From positions 1-64,000 of the forward strand of contig JAHEZD010000007.1 in the NCBI GenBank assembly GCA_023251255.1: a DNA stretch of 64,000 nucleotides, given 5' to 3'. The DNA is from Chitinophagaceae bacterium. GTDB taxonomy: Bacteria > Bacteroidota > Bacteroidia > Chitinophagales > Chitinophagaceae. The notes beneath the pieces were generated by a model. It saw only the letters and a program-made list of their open reading frames with translations. It was not told the origin of the DNA and made no database searches. Position 1 is the stretch's first letter; each line of letters opens with the position of its first letter. The position numbers were made by a program, and so were the translations under genes. Shown in pieces: positions 17,741-26,269 of this stretch.

Positions 17741-18310
17741 GCTAACAACTGTTCTTGTTGCGAATATCGTATGCCATAGCATCAAAAAAAAATAATGGTT
17801 ATGCAGCCATGTGGATTTATGATTTGTGATCATTATTTTGGGGACAGGCCTGAATATTCCAACTGGTGGCGGGGGTTGACACTCCACTCAAATGCTGAAC
17901 CTGGGCTGGGCAACAAAACCTGTTCTACCTTGGGGAATCATTAACATTGGATATTCTTCACGTAAATTTGGTTCAGGCATGAAGAAAAGGCCATCAGATT
18001 AAGCCAGTTGTAAGCCTTACCAATCAATTAAACCAGCGTAGCCAAGGAGCAAAAGGGGGTTAAAATATTCCTTGAATAACTTTCAGCTTCACAGGTAGTT
18101 TACCTTTTGAGAGGCACAAAGCATATTTTAAATTGGCTGATTATTGCAAAAATATCATACTGTTTAAATTCAGATACACTACTTATCGCACCAATCACAT
18201 GCTATCAATAAATTAACTCTAAATTATTTTAATACTATTATTCGGCATTCATTTGTATAATCAACAATTAGTTCATAAGTTCGGTTTATCATTCACCCAA
18301 AACCCCGCTT
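17741..18310. other. Divergent intergenic region (570 bp)
   Basis: No supported gene. It should carry the promoters of proline dehydrogenase (-) and the fibre-like protein gene (+). The right half is AT-rich. A near-match TAAGTTCG lies about 33 nt before the fibre gene start. No hairpin or repeat stood out. Confidence 0.4.
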
Positions 18311-19930
18311 ATGAAGAAGATTATCTTTCTCGGTCTTTTTATGCTCCTTATTCAAAAAAGTTTTTCCCAAAGTTATTACCCCGGTAATGGCCTAACCGTC
18401 AGTAATGACAGTTTCCACCTTGGAGGTACAATGATCAAAAACACCAAATTCAAAGGAATCAATGGCAGTACCCGCTATAATTTCTGTTTGGACACTTTTG
18501 GTTTGCTTAATTATAACGCCAATAGGGTAGATTTTGAGGGCACCGACAGTGTCAGGTTAATTAGCAATAAGCTGGTCAAAGTTATGTCTGGTGGAGACAT
18601 ACAGATTGGTACCACAAACTCCATTGTCATGGACGGGAACCTATGGCTCAAGCGGTATAAAAAAACTAGTTCCAACTTCGGACTATTGACCTTGGATACC
18701 TGTGGAAGGCTGCAATTGTCTTCCGATCTGGAAGCCAACAAACTTACCGTATACGATGATGTAAAATTTAGCAAATACAAGAAAACATCTTTAAACTCAG
18801 GTTATCTAACTGTGGACACGTCTGGTAAACTTGGCATCTCTACTGAAATAAACCTTGACAATTATTTAAAGCTAGGTGGAAATGATGCTGGATATAACGA
18901 TATAAGTTTTGGAACAACCAGTGTGGGCAATGTTAGTCTCAGGGTAAACAATAAAGTACATACAGAATTCCATGACGGTTACGAAACTCATTATGGAAAT
19001 ATATGGCTGCAAGGATACGGTCTTGCATCTGACCCGGCAATAACCATTTATAACACTTTAGGTCAGGGAAAAACAATATTAAGTACAGATGGCGTAGAAA
19101 ATGGAGGAACAACATTCGGAAAGGGCGGAATGTATAATGGATACGGGTACGGCCTACTATTTAAAGATTCCAAACCAACAAATTCAACAAATTGGGATTT
19201 TTTAAAGAGCACACTCTTATACTATGGCGATGGAAGGTATAAAGACTTCAGTCTATTGCACCTCAATCCTGTAATGATTTATGACAATAATGATTCCGGC
19301 ACTTACAGGGGGCTCTTTATTGATCCTTATATGGGCGGTACACATGACTTTCTTAAAGAGAGGTTCAGGTCCATGGAAATCACCACAGGTCATATTTTGT
19401 TGAATTCAGTTGATGGAGGAACAGGCATAGGAGTTGCGGATACGGTAAACAATAGCGCAATTCTTGAATTAAAATCTACTACTAAAGGTTTATTACTTCC
19501 AAGGATGACCACATCTAACAGGAACAATATTGCCAATGCTGCAACTGGGTTAATGTTATACAATACCGATAGCAACTGGGTGGAAATCAAAAAACCAGAA
19601 GGATGGTACAAATTGCTTAACAGCGAAGTCAATTCAGGAGGAGGCGATTTAAGCAGAACATCCAATCAACAAGAAATAAAGTCCCCATCTTCTTTTGTAA
19701 CACGTATTGGCGACGGGGCCAGTACCGTTTTCAATATCAAGCACAATTTGAATAGCGAATTTGTAATGGTCCAGTTCATTGACTGCGGCGCCGAGGCAAA
19801 CTGCAACTTGTTACTCAGCATACCTGAGGGTGCCAGACTCGAAATAAATGGCAAGGATGAAGTACAGCTAACATTCAAAAAAGCACCAGCATTCAACCGC
19901 TACAAAGTTATGTTCCTAAAAATTCAATAA
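18311..19930 (+). CDS. Secreted fibre-like protein
   Basis: A 539-aa protein with a signal peptide (about residues 1-19, ending SFSQS). The body is Gly-, Asn- and Thr-rich and beta-strand-like. It has two copies of a 40-45-residue unit near 114-140 and 155-180 (LKRYKKTSSNFGLLTLDTCG and SKYKKTSLNSGYLTVDTSG). Near residues 390-440 is the LLLPRMTTSNRNNI...ATGLMLYNTDSN motif found in many Bacteroidota fibre/tail-fibre-like proteins, often ahead of a chaperone domain that is absent here. The last 90 residues form a separate domain with two Cys. It probably lies on the cell surface or is secreted; the function is unknown. It is followed after 12 bp by another secreted protein gene, so the two form an operon. 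Confidence 0.75.
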   Translation: MKKIIFLGLFMLLIQKSFSQSYYPGNGLTVSNDSFHLGGTMIKNTKFKGINGSTRYNFCLDTFGLLNYNANRVDFEGTDSVRLISNKLVKVMSGGDIQIGTTNSIVMDGNLWLKRYKKTSSNFGLLTLDTCGRLQLSSDLEANKLTVYDDVKFSKYKKTSLNSGYLTVDTSGKLGISTEINLDNYLKLGGNDAGYNDISFGTTSVGNVSLRVNNKVHTEFHDGYETHYGNIWLQGYGLASDPAITIYNTLGQGKTILSTDGVENGGTTFGKGGMYNGYGYGLLFKDSKPTNSTNWDFLKSTLLYYGDGRYKDFSLLHLNPVMIYDNNDSGTYRGLFIDPYMGGTHDFLKERFRSMEITTGHILLNSVDGGTGIGVADTVNNSAILELKSTTKGLLLPRMTTSNRNNIANAATGLMLYNTDSNWVEIKKPEGWYKLLNSEVNSGGGDLSRTSNQQEIKSPSSFVTRIGDGASTVFNIKHNLNSEFVMVQFIDCGAEANCNLLLSIPEGARLEINGKDEVQLTFKKAPAFNRYKVMFLKIQ

Positions 19931-19942
19931 ACTATTCATCGC

Positions 19943-22060
19943 ATGTACAAGAAAATCACTTTAGCAGTATTGCTTATACTGTGCATATATACATATGAAT
20001 TGAATGCCCAATCGCTCAGCCTGGAAGTAATCAACAAATCATTGGGGCTCAAGGACATTGTGCCAGTGGAATATTATTTCAACGACGGGAGCGATACAGG
20101 CACCATTAATGCCAAGAACCTCACCAATGGCTATCATAACGAAGGGCTTAGTGCTTTGTTCATTGATAAAAAAATGGCTGCCAGGGCAGCAGCGCCATTT
20201 GATTTCCTCCACATAAACCTTGCAACAAAGGCTATCACAAGAATACCGGTCATTTGCGGCAACTCAATTGATTCGCCACAAGTGAATACTGGCCAGTTAA
20301 GGAAGCTTGGTTGGGGGTTCAACGGTAAATTTTACGTTGCAACGCATGCCCCATCGCACCTAATAGAATTTGACCCCTACAGCAATACGGTACATGACTA
20401 TGGAAACCCATTTGGCAATGGTTTCAATATAAACTATATGGTAACCAATAGTAAGGACAGCGCCGTATATGGTGTGTCTGACGCCCATGACCATTATGTG
20501 TGCACATTCCGGCTCGACTTGGCCACAGCTACCATTAGGGTAGATAGCATCTACGATACAGACGCAATCCTGGGCATATCGATACAGGGGGACAACCGCT
20601 ACACTTATGTTATAACGGGCAGGCACGGTTCAAAAATATATTCAATTGACAGGACATACCCACCCTCCCCTTCCCTTGCCCAATTACTGGTTACTGATGC
20701 AGCTGCAGAAACCAATGCCGTAGAGGATATTCCCAGAATAGATACTTTGCTGAATATCGATTTTGGCTCCACTGTGTATAAACTCCAAAACGGCATGGCC
20801 ATAGAAACGCCGGAGCTATCAAGGGCCATACTTCCACCGTACCCCATCAATATGGATGTTTATCCCACACCGGTAAGCCTAAACATTGCCAACTACCCAC
20901 TCATTGGCTACAACCCGCTAACAGATAGTGTGTTCTGGAAATTCAGGAATTCCAGTGTGGAAGACGGTATAAAAATATCGCCCGTTGTTACCGAAATTCC
21001 AATTGTGGCCCTGATCAATTACGACAATGCAAACCTATTAGGTGCTGGTGCCCAATATTCATTCTTTGTCAATTACTCCATTGCAGGTGATAGCCTAACC
21101 TATTTATTCCCATCAGAATCTGTTTCCGCTTTGGTACCACACAATAATACTGTTTACTATTCCAGTTATCCCGGTGGTAAAATAGTGGAGTTTAAACCAG
21201 CACTTCCAATAAATATCTTCAGAAGAAGCTTTATTACAGATCCTGTGGCGGAAACAGCCAGTACGGCCAACCCCAGGAAAATTGGTGGGGTATCGGGCAA
21301 TGGAACCGGTGTAGGGCCGCAAGTGGCAGCAGGATTCCAATTTATAAACGATACCACCATTGCCTTCTCCGGAAACATCAATAGCGATGGAAAAAGATTG
21401 GGGGAGGGAATAGGCATTGGTACCATTAGCCTCACGGGCAATGTTAGTAGGGTAACCGATACACTGCTCAAGAAATATGGCATGAACAATAGTGTACTAG
21501 GTGACAATGGTTTCGTTTACCACGCCGGTATTGGCATAGATAATTACAATGGTGTTTTCTTCAAACAAAATGTGCACACAAACAATATTGACAAGTTCAT
21601 ACCCTATCCAGCATTGGATGCCGGCATTGTAACCAAGGGTATCGAAAATCAAATTGTTGGCTACACTGCAAATGCCATCTATTTTTTAAGTGAGGTCAGT
21701 GATGAAATATATAAGGACATACACTTTGACAAGGTCATTAGGGGGCTCCATCTAGGTTATGACAACAATATATGGATACTGACCCAAGAAAATGTTTATT
21801 CCAATAACTATACTTTCTATAAAATGGACCCCTATTCGGGAAACTATGAAGCTGCATTCAGCTTTGAACAGCCATCTCCCCCATCAGTAGATGATTCCCC
21901 TTATCCTTATAATGATTTTGTTTTTGTAGGCGGTGACGCTTACCTATCAGGCACATGGCGAATAGCACGTATCCAAAACCTGGCCCCACCGGTAAGCAAT
22001 TCCTATTTGTCCAATTATGATAAACTCAATAGCAAGTTCAATTTCATGATTTGCAATTAG
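19943..22060 (+). CDS. Large secreted protein, probable beta-propeller
   Basis: A 705-aa protein with a signal peptide (about residues 1-22, ending LNAQS). The body contains recurring short strands of the type KFYVATHAPSHLIEFDP, TYVITGRHGSKIYSID, TVYYSSYPGGKIVEFKP and NIWILTQENVY. These resemble blades of a beta-propeller of the SMP-30/NHL or kelch-like kind. No catalytic residues could be assigned and no T9SS sorting domain is visible at the C terminus. It is transcribed with the fibre-like gene 12 bp upstream and ends just before a strong hairpin. The fold is inferred from repeat style only; the function is unknown. Confidence 0.65.
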   Translation: MYKKITLAVLLILCIYTYELNAQSLSLEVINKSLGLKDIVPVEYYFNDGSDTGTINAKNLTNGYHNEGLSALFIDKKMAARAAAPFDFLHINLATKAITRIPVICGNSIDSPQVNTGQLRKLGWGFNGKFYVATHAPSHLIEFDPYSNTVHDYGNPFGNGFNINYMVTNSKDSAVYGVSDAHDHYVCTFRLDLATATIRVDSIYDTDAILGISIQGDNRYTYVITGRHGSKIYSIDRTYPPSPSLAQLLVTDAAAETNAVEDIPRIDTLLNIDFGSTVYKLQNGMAIETPELSRAILPPYPINMDVYPTPVSLNIANYPLIGYNPLTDSVFWKFRNSSVEDGIKISPVVTEIPIVALINYDNANLLGAGAQYSFFVNYSIAGDSLTYLFPSESVSALVPHNNTVYYSSYPGGKIVEFKPALPINIFRRSFITDPVAETASTANPRKIGGVSGNGTGVGPQVAAGFQFINDTTIAFSGNINSDGKRLGEGIGIGTISLTGNVSRVTDTLLKKYGMNNSVLGDNGFVYHAGIGIDNYNGVFFKQNVHTNNIDKFIPYPALDAGIVTKGIENQIVGYTANAIYFLSEVSDEIYKDIHFDKVIRGLHLGYDNNIWILTQENVYSNNYTFYKMDPYSGNYEAAFSFEQPSPPSVDDSPYPYNDFVFVGGDAYLSGTWRIARIQNLAPPVSNSYLSNYDKLNSKFNFMICN

Positions 22061-22077
22061 ACAATATCCCCCACTGT

Positions 22078-22115
22078 AAGGAGCAAAGCCAGGTCGATGC
22101 CTGGCTTTGCTCCTT
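22078..22115 (+). terminator. Terminator hairpin after the secreted protein pair
   Basis: A perfect 16-bp stem (aaggagcaaagccagg and its complement) with a 6-nt loop. The downstream T-run is short, but the stem is very stable and lies 17 bp after the stop. Confidence 0.75.
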
Positions 22116-22191
22116 TACGTCTCCAGGAATTTCATTGACTGCCCACTTTCCCAAACAGCCCAACTCGTTACCTTCGCCACAAATTTTCAGT

Positions 22192-22710
22192 ATGAATGCG
22201 GAAGCAAAAAAATCGAGTAACAGCTTTACTATCATGAACGAACTGGTACTGCCCAACGACACCAATGTATTTGGCAACCTGATGGGCGGCCGTTTAATGT
22301 ACTGGATGGACATTGCTGCGGGCATTGCTGCCGGCAAGCACTGCAACGCCCCCAGCATGACGGCCAGTGTGGACAATATCAGCTTCAAAACACCCATTAA
22401 ATTGGGCAATGTGGTACATATAGAAGCCAAGGTTTGCAGGGCCTTTACCACCTCAATGGAAATACATTTAAAGGTTTGGGGGGAAGACCTGCTGCACCAG
22501 TACAAGTATGAAAGCAATGAAGCCTATTTCACTTTCGTGGCGCTTGACCCCAACGGGAAGCCACGTGAAGTACCGCCGCTTATACCAGAAACCGAAGACG
22601 AAATCAGGTTGTACGAAGGTGCATTGCGCAGGAGGCAGATACGCTTGATCCTTGCTGGCAAAATGAAACCGGATGACGCACTGGAACTGAAAGCATTGTT
22701 TAATCTTTAG
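22192..22710 (+). CDS. Acyl-CoA thioesterase (hotdog fold)
   Basis: A 172-aa cytosolic enzyme that hydrolyses acyl-CoA to free fatty acid and CoA. The hotdog-domain signature of the YciA/BACH type is clear: ELVLPNDTNVFGNLMGGRLMYWMD (catalytic-type N and D residues near 22-33), TASVDNISFKTPIKLGN near 64 and YFTFVALDPNGKPREVP near 115. The C-terminal 45 residues form a charged helix (EIRLYEGALRRRQIR). The start at 22192 gives MNAEAKKSSNSFTIMNEL; longer in-frame versions to 22051 would overlap the upstream gene and its terminator. A weak -7-like TACCTTCG lies upstream. Confidence 0.92.
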   Translation: MNAEAKKSSNSFTIMNELVLPNDTNVFGNLMGGRLMYWMDIAAGIAAGKHCNAPSMTASVDNISFKTPIKLGNVVHIEAKVCRAFTTSMEIHLKVWGEDLLHQYKYESNEAYFTFVALDPNGKPREVPPLIPETEDEIRLYEGALRRRQIRLILAGKMKPDDALELKALFNL

Positions 22711-22763
22711 GATAGCAGGATATTGCAGGTACACCAATAGGCAATTTCATAACTAGAAAAACA

Positions 22764-22792
22764 AAAAAGGACTGCCCAATGCAGTCCTTTTT
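22764..22792 (+). terminator. Rho-independent terminator after the thioesterase
   Basis: A 12-bp stem (aaaaaggactgc and its complement) with a 5-nt loop and T-run. The A-run on the left side may also let it act on the convergent plsC transcript. Confidence 0.85.
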
Positions 22793-22828
22793 CATAAAAT
22801 ACTTATTGATCAAACCATTAACCAGTTC

Positions 22829-22922
22829 ATTCTATATCCCTTCTTCCCTCCCTCCGCCTTTCACCCTTGATCTTTCACCTTTTCACCCCTCACCTTCCAC
22901 CCTTCACCTCTAGCCTTCCACC
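22829..22922. repeat. Degenerate pyrimidine-rich repeat (TTCACCC units)
   Basis: About 94 bp almost free of purine runs, built of variants of ttcaccc, tcacctt and ttccaccc spaced about 8-12 bp. It lies between the thioesterase terminator and the stop of the acyltransferase gene. It is non-coding by appearance. Confidence 0.6.
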
Positions 22923-23690
22923 CTACTTATCCAATGCTGTCATTAAATGGTGCTTGCCCTTCAGCATGAACTTCTTGCTCTGTTCAATGGCATCCATTAC
23001 CTGCTCCAGGATAATTTCCGTGGGCAATGCATAGTCTATGACCATGGGAGCCTTGAACCTTACGGAAAGCAATGATCCCTTTTTCTTGAACTTCAGGCCC
23101 TTTTTGTTGAATGCCCTCCAGAAACCATTGATCACTACGGGTATCACCACTGGCTGGCAGTTCTTGATAATGAACGCCGTGCCTTTACGGCCGGGGGCAA
23201 AGGGTTTGGTGGTGCCCTGCGGAAAGGTAATGACCCAGCTCCTGGCCAGTGCCTTATCAATTTTACGGGTATCACTGGGGTCCAGGCCACGCCTTACTTC
23301 CTTGCCTTCACTGCGCCAGGTACGCTTCACGGTGAGTGCCCCGGCCAGAGTAAAGAAACGGCTGATCAAACTGCCCTTCATGGTTTCCTCTGCCGCCACA
23401 TAATAGAGATTGGTAAAGGGGTTCAATAAATAATAAGGAAGTCCCAGCCTGTTCTCCTTCCGCCATTTAACCGCACAGAAAATATGGATGAAAGTGATCA
23501 CATCGGCAAAATAGGTTTGGTGGTTGCTTACAAACAGCACATTTTCCCTGGGCAGGTCCTTTAAGTGCTCCGTGCCCTCAATCTTCATCTTATTGAAAAT
23601 AACGAGACCGGGATAGGTAATGCAGCCCACAACAGCATACACAATGGAACGGATGATACGGATATGTTTTAGCCTTTCAACTAAATTCAT
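22923..23690 (-). CDS. 1-acyl-glycerol-3-phosphate acyltransferase family protein (PlsC-like, variant motifs)
   Basis: A 255-aa membrane-associated acyltransferase, probably acylating lysophosphatidate or a related lysolipid. The family core is recognisable but altered. Motif I reads SNHQTYFAD, with five residues between His and Asp instead of the usual four. Motif III reads FPQGTTKPF where most members have FPEGTR. Motif IV-like VIPVVINGF is present. One hydrophobic N-terminal segment (IRSIVYAVVGCITYPGLVIF) anchors it. The start is the ATG at 23690 (MNLVERLKHIRII); upstream in-frame codons to 23834 would give an unlikely leader. It is divergent from the HAD phosphatase. The lysophospholipid acyltransferase family is firm; the exact substrate is not. 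Confidence 0.82.
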   Translation of the reverse strand: MNLVERLKHIRIIRSIVYAVVGCITYPGLVIFNKMKIEGTEHLKDLPRENVLFVSNHQTYFADVITFIHIFCAVKWRKENRLGLPYYLLNPFTNLYYVAAEETMKGSLISRFFTLAGALTVKRTWRSEGKEVRRGLDPSDTRKIDKALARSWVITFPQGTTKPFAPGRKGTAFIIKNCQPVVIPVVINGFWRAFNKKGLKFKKKGSLLSVRFKAPMVIDYALPTEIILEQVMDAIEQSKKFMLKGKHHLMTALDK

Positions 23691-23865
23691 TGCAGTAGGT
23701 TTTTGTTGACAAACAAGGATGCAATATAAGGATCTAATCAGTAAGCCGAACTGAAAAATAGTGGTTCCATTCCAGTGGCGGGCACCTGCCGCATACCTGC
23801 TTTCACTGGTGGCAATGGTGCATGGCCATCCCAAATTTCAATGGATAACCTGTGTACTTGTAGAA

Positions 23866-23873
23866 TATATTTG
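23866..23873 (+). promoter_or_regulatory. Predicted -7 promoter element for the HAD phosphatase
   Basis: TATATTTG, a perfect TAnnTTTG, followed by CGGC, 18 nt before the ATG at 23892. This implies a very short leader. Confidence 0.55.
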
Positions 23874-23891
23874 CGGCACTAATAAAAGCAG

Positions 23892-24554
23892 ATGCAATTA
23901 AACACGGTAATCTTCGATATGGATGGCTTGCTTGTGGACAGTGAGCCTTTATGGGAAAAAGCAACAGAGGAAGTTTTCAGGGATTATGGCGTAAGCCTCA
24001 GCAATGAACAGTACACCACCACCACGGGGCTGCGTACTAGGGAATTTGTGCAGTGGTGGTTCAGGCATTTCAATATTGGCGATGAGGAACTGGCAAGGGC
24101 CGAGAAGAACATTGTGGACATAGTCATAGACAAAGTGGAACAGCAGGGCAGAATGATGCCCGGTGTACATTATATCATCAACTTCTTCCACGAAAAGAAT
24201 TTCAAGATCGGGCTGGCCTCCTCCTCCCCCCAACGTTTAATTGATGTGGCCATAAAACTTACGGGCATTGGTCCCTATATCAATGCCACTTCCTCTGCCG
24301 AGCACCTGGGCTATGGAAAGCCCCACCCGCAGGTGTACCTGAACTGTGCAGAGGCCATGAGCAGCAATCCGTATGAATGCCTCTGCTTTGAAGACTCCTT
24401 CAATGGCATGATAGCCGCCAAGGCCGCCAAAATGAAATGCGTTATAGTACCGCACCATAGCCAAACCAAGGATGAAAGATGGGGAGCTGCCGACCTTAAA
24501 TTATCCTCACTGCAAAATTTTGGGGAACTACACTTTGATTTGTTGAACAGGTAG
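23892..24554 (+). CDS. HAD-superfamily phosphatase (hexitol/sugar phosphatase type)
   Basis: A 220-aa cytosolic phosphatase. HAD motif I FDMDGLLVDSEP holds nucleophile D9 and acid/base D11. Motif II is GLASSSPQ near residue 110, motif III uses the Lys in GYGKPHPQVY near 141, and motif IV is CFEDSFNGM near 167. A helical cap (about 18-85) places it in the beta-phosphoglucomutase/HxpB (YniC) group that dephosphorylates 2-deoxyglucose-6-phosphate and hexitol phosphates. The R-x-x-K pattern of a true beta-phosphoglucomutase was not seen. It is divergent from the PlsC-like gene. The substrate assignment is inference. Confidence 0.88.
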   Translation: MQLNTVIFDMDGLLVDSEPLWEKATEEVFRDYGVSLSNEQYTTTTGLRTREFVQWWFRHFNIGDEELARAEKNIVDIVIDKVEQQGRMMPGVHYIINFFHEKNFKIGLASSSPQRLIDVAIKLTGIGPYINATSSAEHLGYGKPHPQVYLNCAEAMSSNPYECLCFEDSFNGMIAAKAAKMKCVIVPHHSQTKDERWGAADLKLSSLQNFGELHFDLLNR

Positions 24555-24580
24555 GGAAGGGTTGAGGGTTACGGGTCACT

Positions 24581-24719
24581 GGTTCCTGCCGTTTGCTGGG
24601 AAAGTTTCCGCACAAAACCTATAAGGTTTCCAAAAACCTTATAGGTTTATAGACCGCCGTATGCTTGGAGAAATTCTCCTCCGTATGCTTGCACAAAGTT
24701 TCCAAGCGGCTTGGAAGAA
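24581..24719. repeat. Composite repeat, copy 1 (palindrome plus ccgtatgcttg units)
   Basis: Begins with ggttcctgccg. A 34-bp palindrome follows at 24615-24648: aaacctataaggttt, 4 nt, then its exact complement. Two ccgtatgcttg units start at 24657 and 24681, and a ccaagcggcttgg palindrome ends the copy. The same order of modules recurs at 25685-25985 and, partly, at 26270-26405. The end of this copy overlaps the first codons of the gene at 24711. Confidence 0.85.
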
Positions 24720-25352
24720 AAACCGCAAAAGCGGTTGGTGCCTAAAAAGGTAATTTACCAATTTTCAACGCTTTTTGAAAGATATCCTGTAGCTATCTCA
24801 AATCACTTTTTGTACCTTTGGGAAGTGGCCAAGCAGACCAAATATCATGTGGGAATTGAAATTGATAAGCTAACAAACAGCATAGTCAACACTATTTCAG
24901 GTGACAGTTTCCCTACTGATATTCTTGCCGTAAGCAAGGCTGACTTAAAACATACTACCAAAAAACAAGGTTGGCTTTGCAATTGGGCAAGTGAATTCAA
25001 GCTAATGGACAGAGAAGTTTTCAAACTAACCATTAGAAACAACCCAACTATTATTCAAGGACTTTTAAGTATCAGCGATTACAAGGACCATTATTATTTG
25101 CACCTTATTGAAAGTTCACCATTTAACCTAGGTAAAAGCAAACTTTATGAAGGAGTTCCTGGTAATCTGTTTGCTTTCACCTGCAAAGTATCCTGGGATA
25201 AAGGATATGAAGGTTTCGTTTCCTTCACTTCCAAAACAAGATTGATTGAACATTACGAAAACACCCTAGGTGCCACACATATTGGCGGGCATAAAATGGT
25301 GATATTTCCACAAGAAGCACTTAAATTGATTAAAAAATACTTTCCTAGTTAA
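24711..25352 (+). CDS. GNAT-like protein, candidate toxin-like partner (non-ATG start)
   Basis: A 213-aa soluble protein with no signal peptide. From memory of similar Bacteroidota proteins, the C-terminal half (YYLHLIESSPFN, GVPGNLFAFTCKVS, GFVSFTSKTRLIEHYENTLG, KMVIFPQEALKLIKKYF) resembles a divergent acetyltransferase (GNAT-like) fold. Such proteins are often followed by a small MGYIKEP-type protein, as here 11 bp downstream, suggesting a toxin-antitoxin-like or enzyme-partner pair; that is inference. There is no ATG near the 5' end. The open frame begins after a stop at 24642, and the first possible starts are TTG at 24711 or GTG at 24738. The composite repeat runs right up to the gene, so its native start may have been lost. 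Function is not established. Confidence 0.6.
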   Translation: MEEKPQKRLVPKKVIYQFSTLFERYPVAISNHFLYLWEVAKQTKYHVGIEIDKLTNSIVNTISGDSFPTDILAVSKADLKHTTKKQGWLCNWASEFKLMDREVFKLTIRNNPTIIQGLLSISDYKDHYYLHLIESSPFNLGKSKLYEGVPGNLFAFTCKVSWDKGYEGFVSFTSKTRLIEHYENTLGATHIGGHKMVIFPQEALKLIKKYFPS

Positions 25353-25363
25353 ATCATATTACC

Positions 25364-25552
25364 ATGGGATACATAAAAGAACCCGCTGGCGTTGACTTTG
25401 TAGTGGACCCAACACCGTTAACAGCAGCAGACAGAAAAAGGATCAGTGAAATCATTGCTCATTACAAAGCAACAGGTAAGAAAATGCCATTACCAAAATC
25501 AAGTGCAAAAACCCGTTTCACAGGTGCAAGCAAGAAAAAGACATTGGCGTAA
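25364..25552 (+). CDS. Small protein, candidate antitoxin/partner of the GNAT-like protein
   Basis: A 62-aa protein with an ATG start. It opens MGYIKEPAGVDFVVDPTPLT, then a charged helix (AADRKRISEIIAHYKATGK) and a basic Ser/Lys-rich tail. The N-terminal wording MGY-KEP-GVDF recurs, in memory, in many small Bacteroidota proteins next to GNAT-like genes. It lies 11 bp after the GNAT-like gene on the same strand and is therefore co-transcribed. No DNA-binding motif can be claimed. The role as antitoxin or accessory subunit is inference from pairing and size. Confidence 0.6.
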   Translation: MGYIKEPAGVDFVVDPTPLTAADRKRISEIIAHYKATGKKMPLPKSSAKTRFTGASKKKTLA

Positions 25553-25644
25553 TCCAATTTACAAACACACCCACCTTAATTATAGGGATTTTAATAAATA
25601 ATCTATACCCGAGACCCAAGCCATAGCTTAGACAAAACTTGCAC

Positions 25645-25985
25645 GCCCTCCGCACAAAACCTAAAGGTTTCCAAAACGGTTAGTGGTTCCTGCCGTTGCT
25701 GCGGAAGTTCCCACACAAAACCTATAAGGTTTCTAAAAACGGCTGCTGGTTTCGGGTTGCTGTTGTCTGCTGGGGAAGTTCCCGCACAAAACCTATAAGG
25801 TTTCCAAAAACCTTATAGGTTTATAGACCGCCGTATGCTTGGACAAAGTGTTTTCCGTATGCTTGAACAAAATACTTTCCGTATGCTTGAACAAAGTGTT
25901 TTCCGTATGCTTGGAGAAAGTTTCCAAGCGGCTTGAACAAGATCTCCAAGCGGCGCGGACAAACTCTCCAAGCGGCTTGGAAGAG
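25645..25985. repeat. Composite repeat, copies 2-3, with 24-bp and 22-bp tandem arrays
   Basis: Contains a degenerate half-palindrome near 25651-25675, an isolated half (aaacctataaggttt) at 25718-25732 and a complete 34-bp palindrome at 25789-25822. A 24-bp tandem array follows (ccgtatgcttg starting at 25831, 25855, 25879 and 25903). Next is a 22-bp array (tccaagcgg starting at 25923, 25945 and 25967). The 24-bp period keeps short reading frames open on both strands; these are artefacts, not genes. Confidence 0.85.
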
Positions 25986-26111
25986 CGAACTATGGACTAC
26001 GGTACTGGGAACATTGAAAAACGTGCATAAACTAGCTTTTCTAGCTGAGAATAGTAGAACCATACCGGAATAACAGCCCCCACCCTGCATGCAATACCAT
26101 ATATGGCCCAA

Positions 26112-26178
26112 ATATGGGTGTGATATGGGACAGATATAGGAGAGATATGGGAGAAGCATAGGAGAACTATGGGAGAAA
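26112..26178. repeat. Degenerate 11-bp tandem repeat (atatgggagag type)
   Basis: Six consecutive units of 11-12 bp, each a variant of atatggga-gag, starting at 26112, 26123, 26134, 26145, 26157 and 26168. It is non-coding and lies between two copies of the composite repeat. Confidence 0.75.
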
Positions 26179-26269
26179 ACAGGGCAAAGACAACTAGGAA
26201 TCGGTTTGTAGCCCACTTTTTCTGCAATTGTGGCAGTTTGGAGGATTGGACCGCTCCTCCCACATATCT

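Noticed and set aside
18311-19930. Prophage tail fibre
   Set aside because: It carries a Sec signal peptide and has no phage structural, lysis or integration genes around it.
25821-26216. A 131-codon minus-strand ORF with QAYGKHFV repeats
   Set aside because: It is a translation of the 24-bp and 11-bp tandem arrays with no start signal or protein-like composition.
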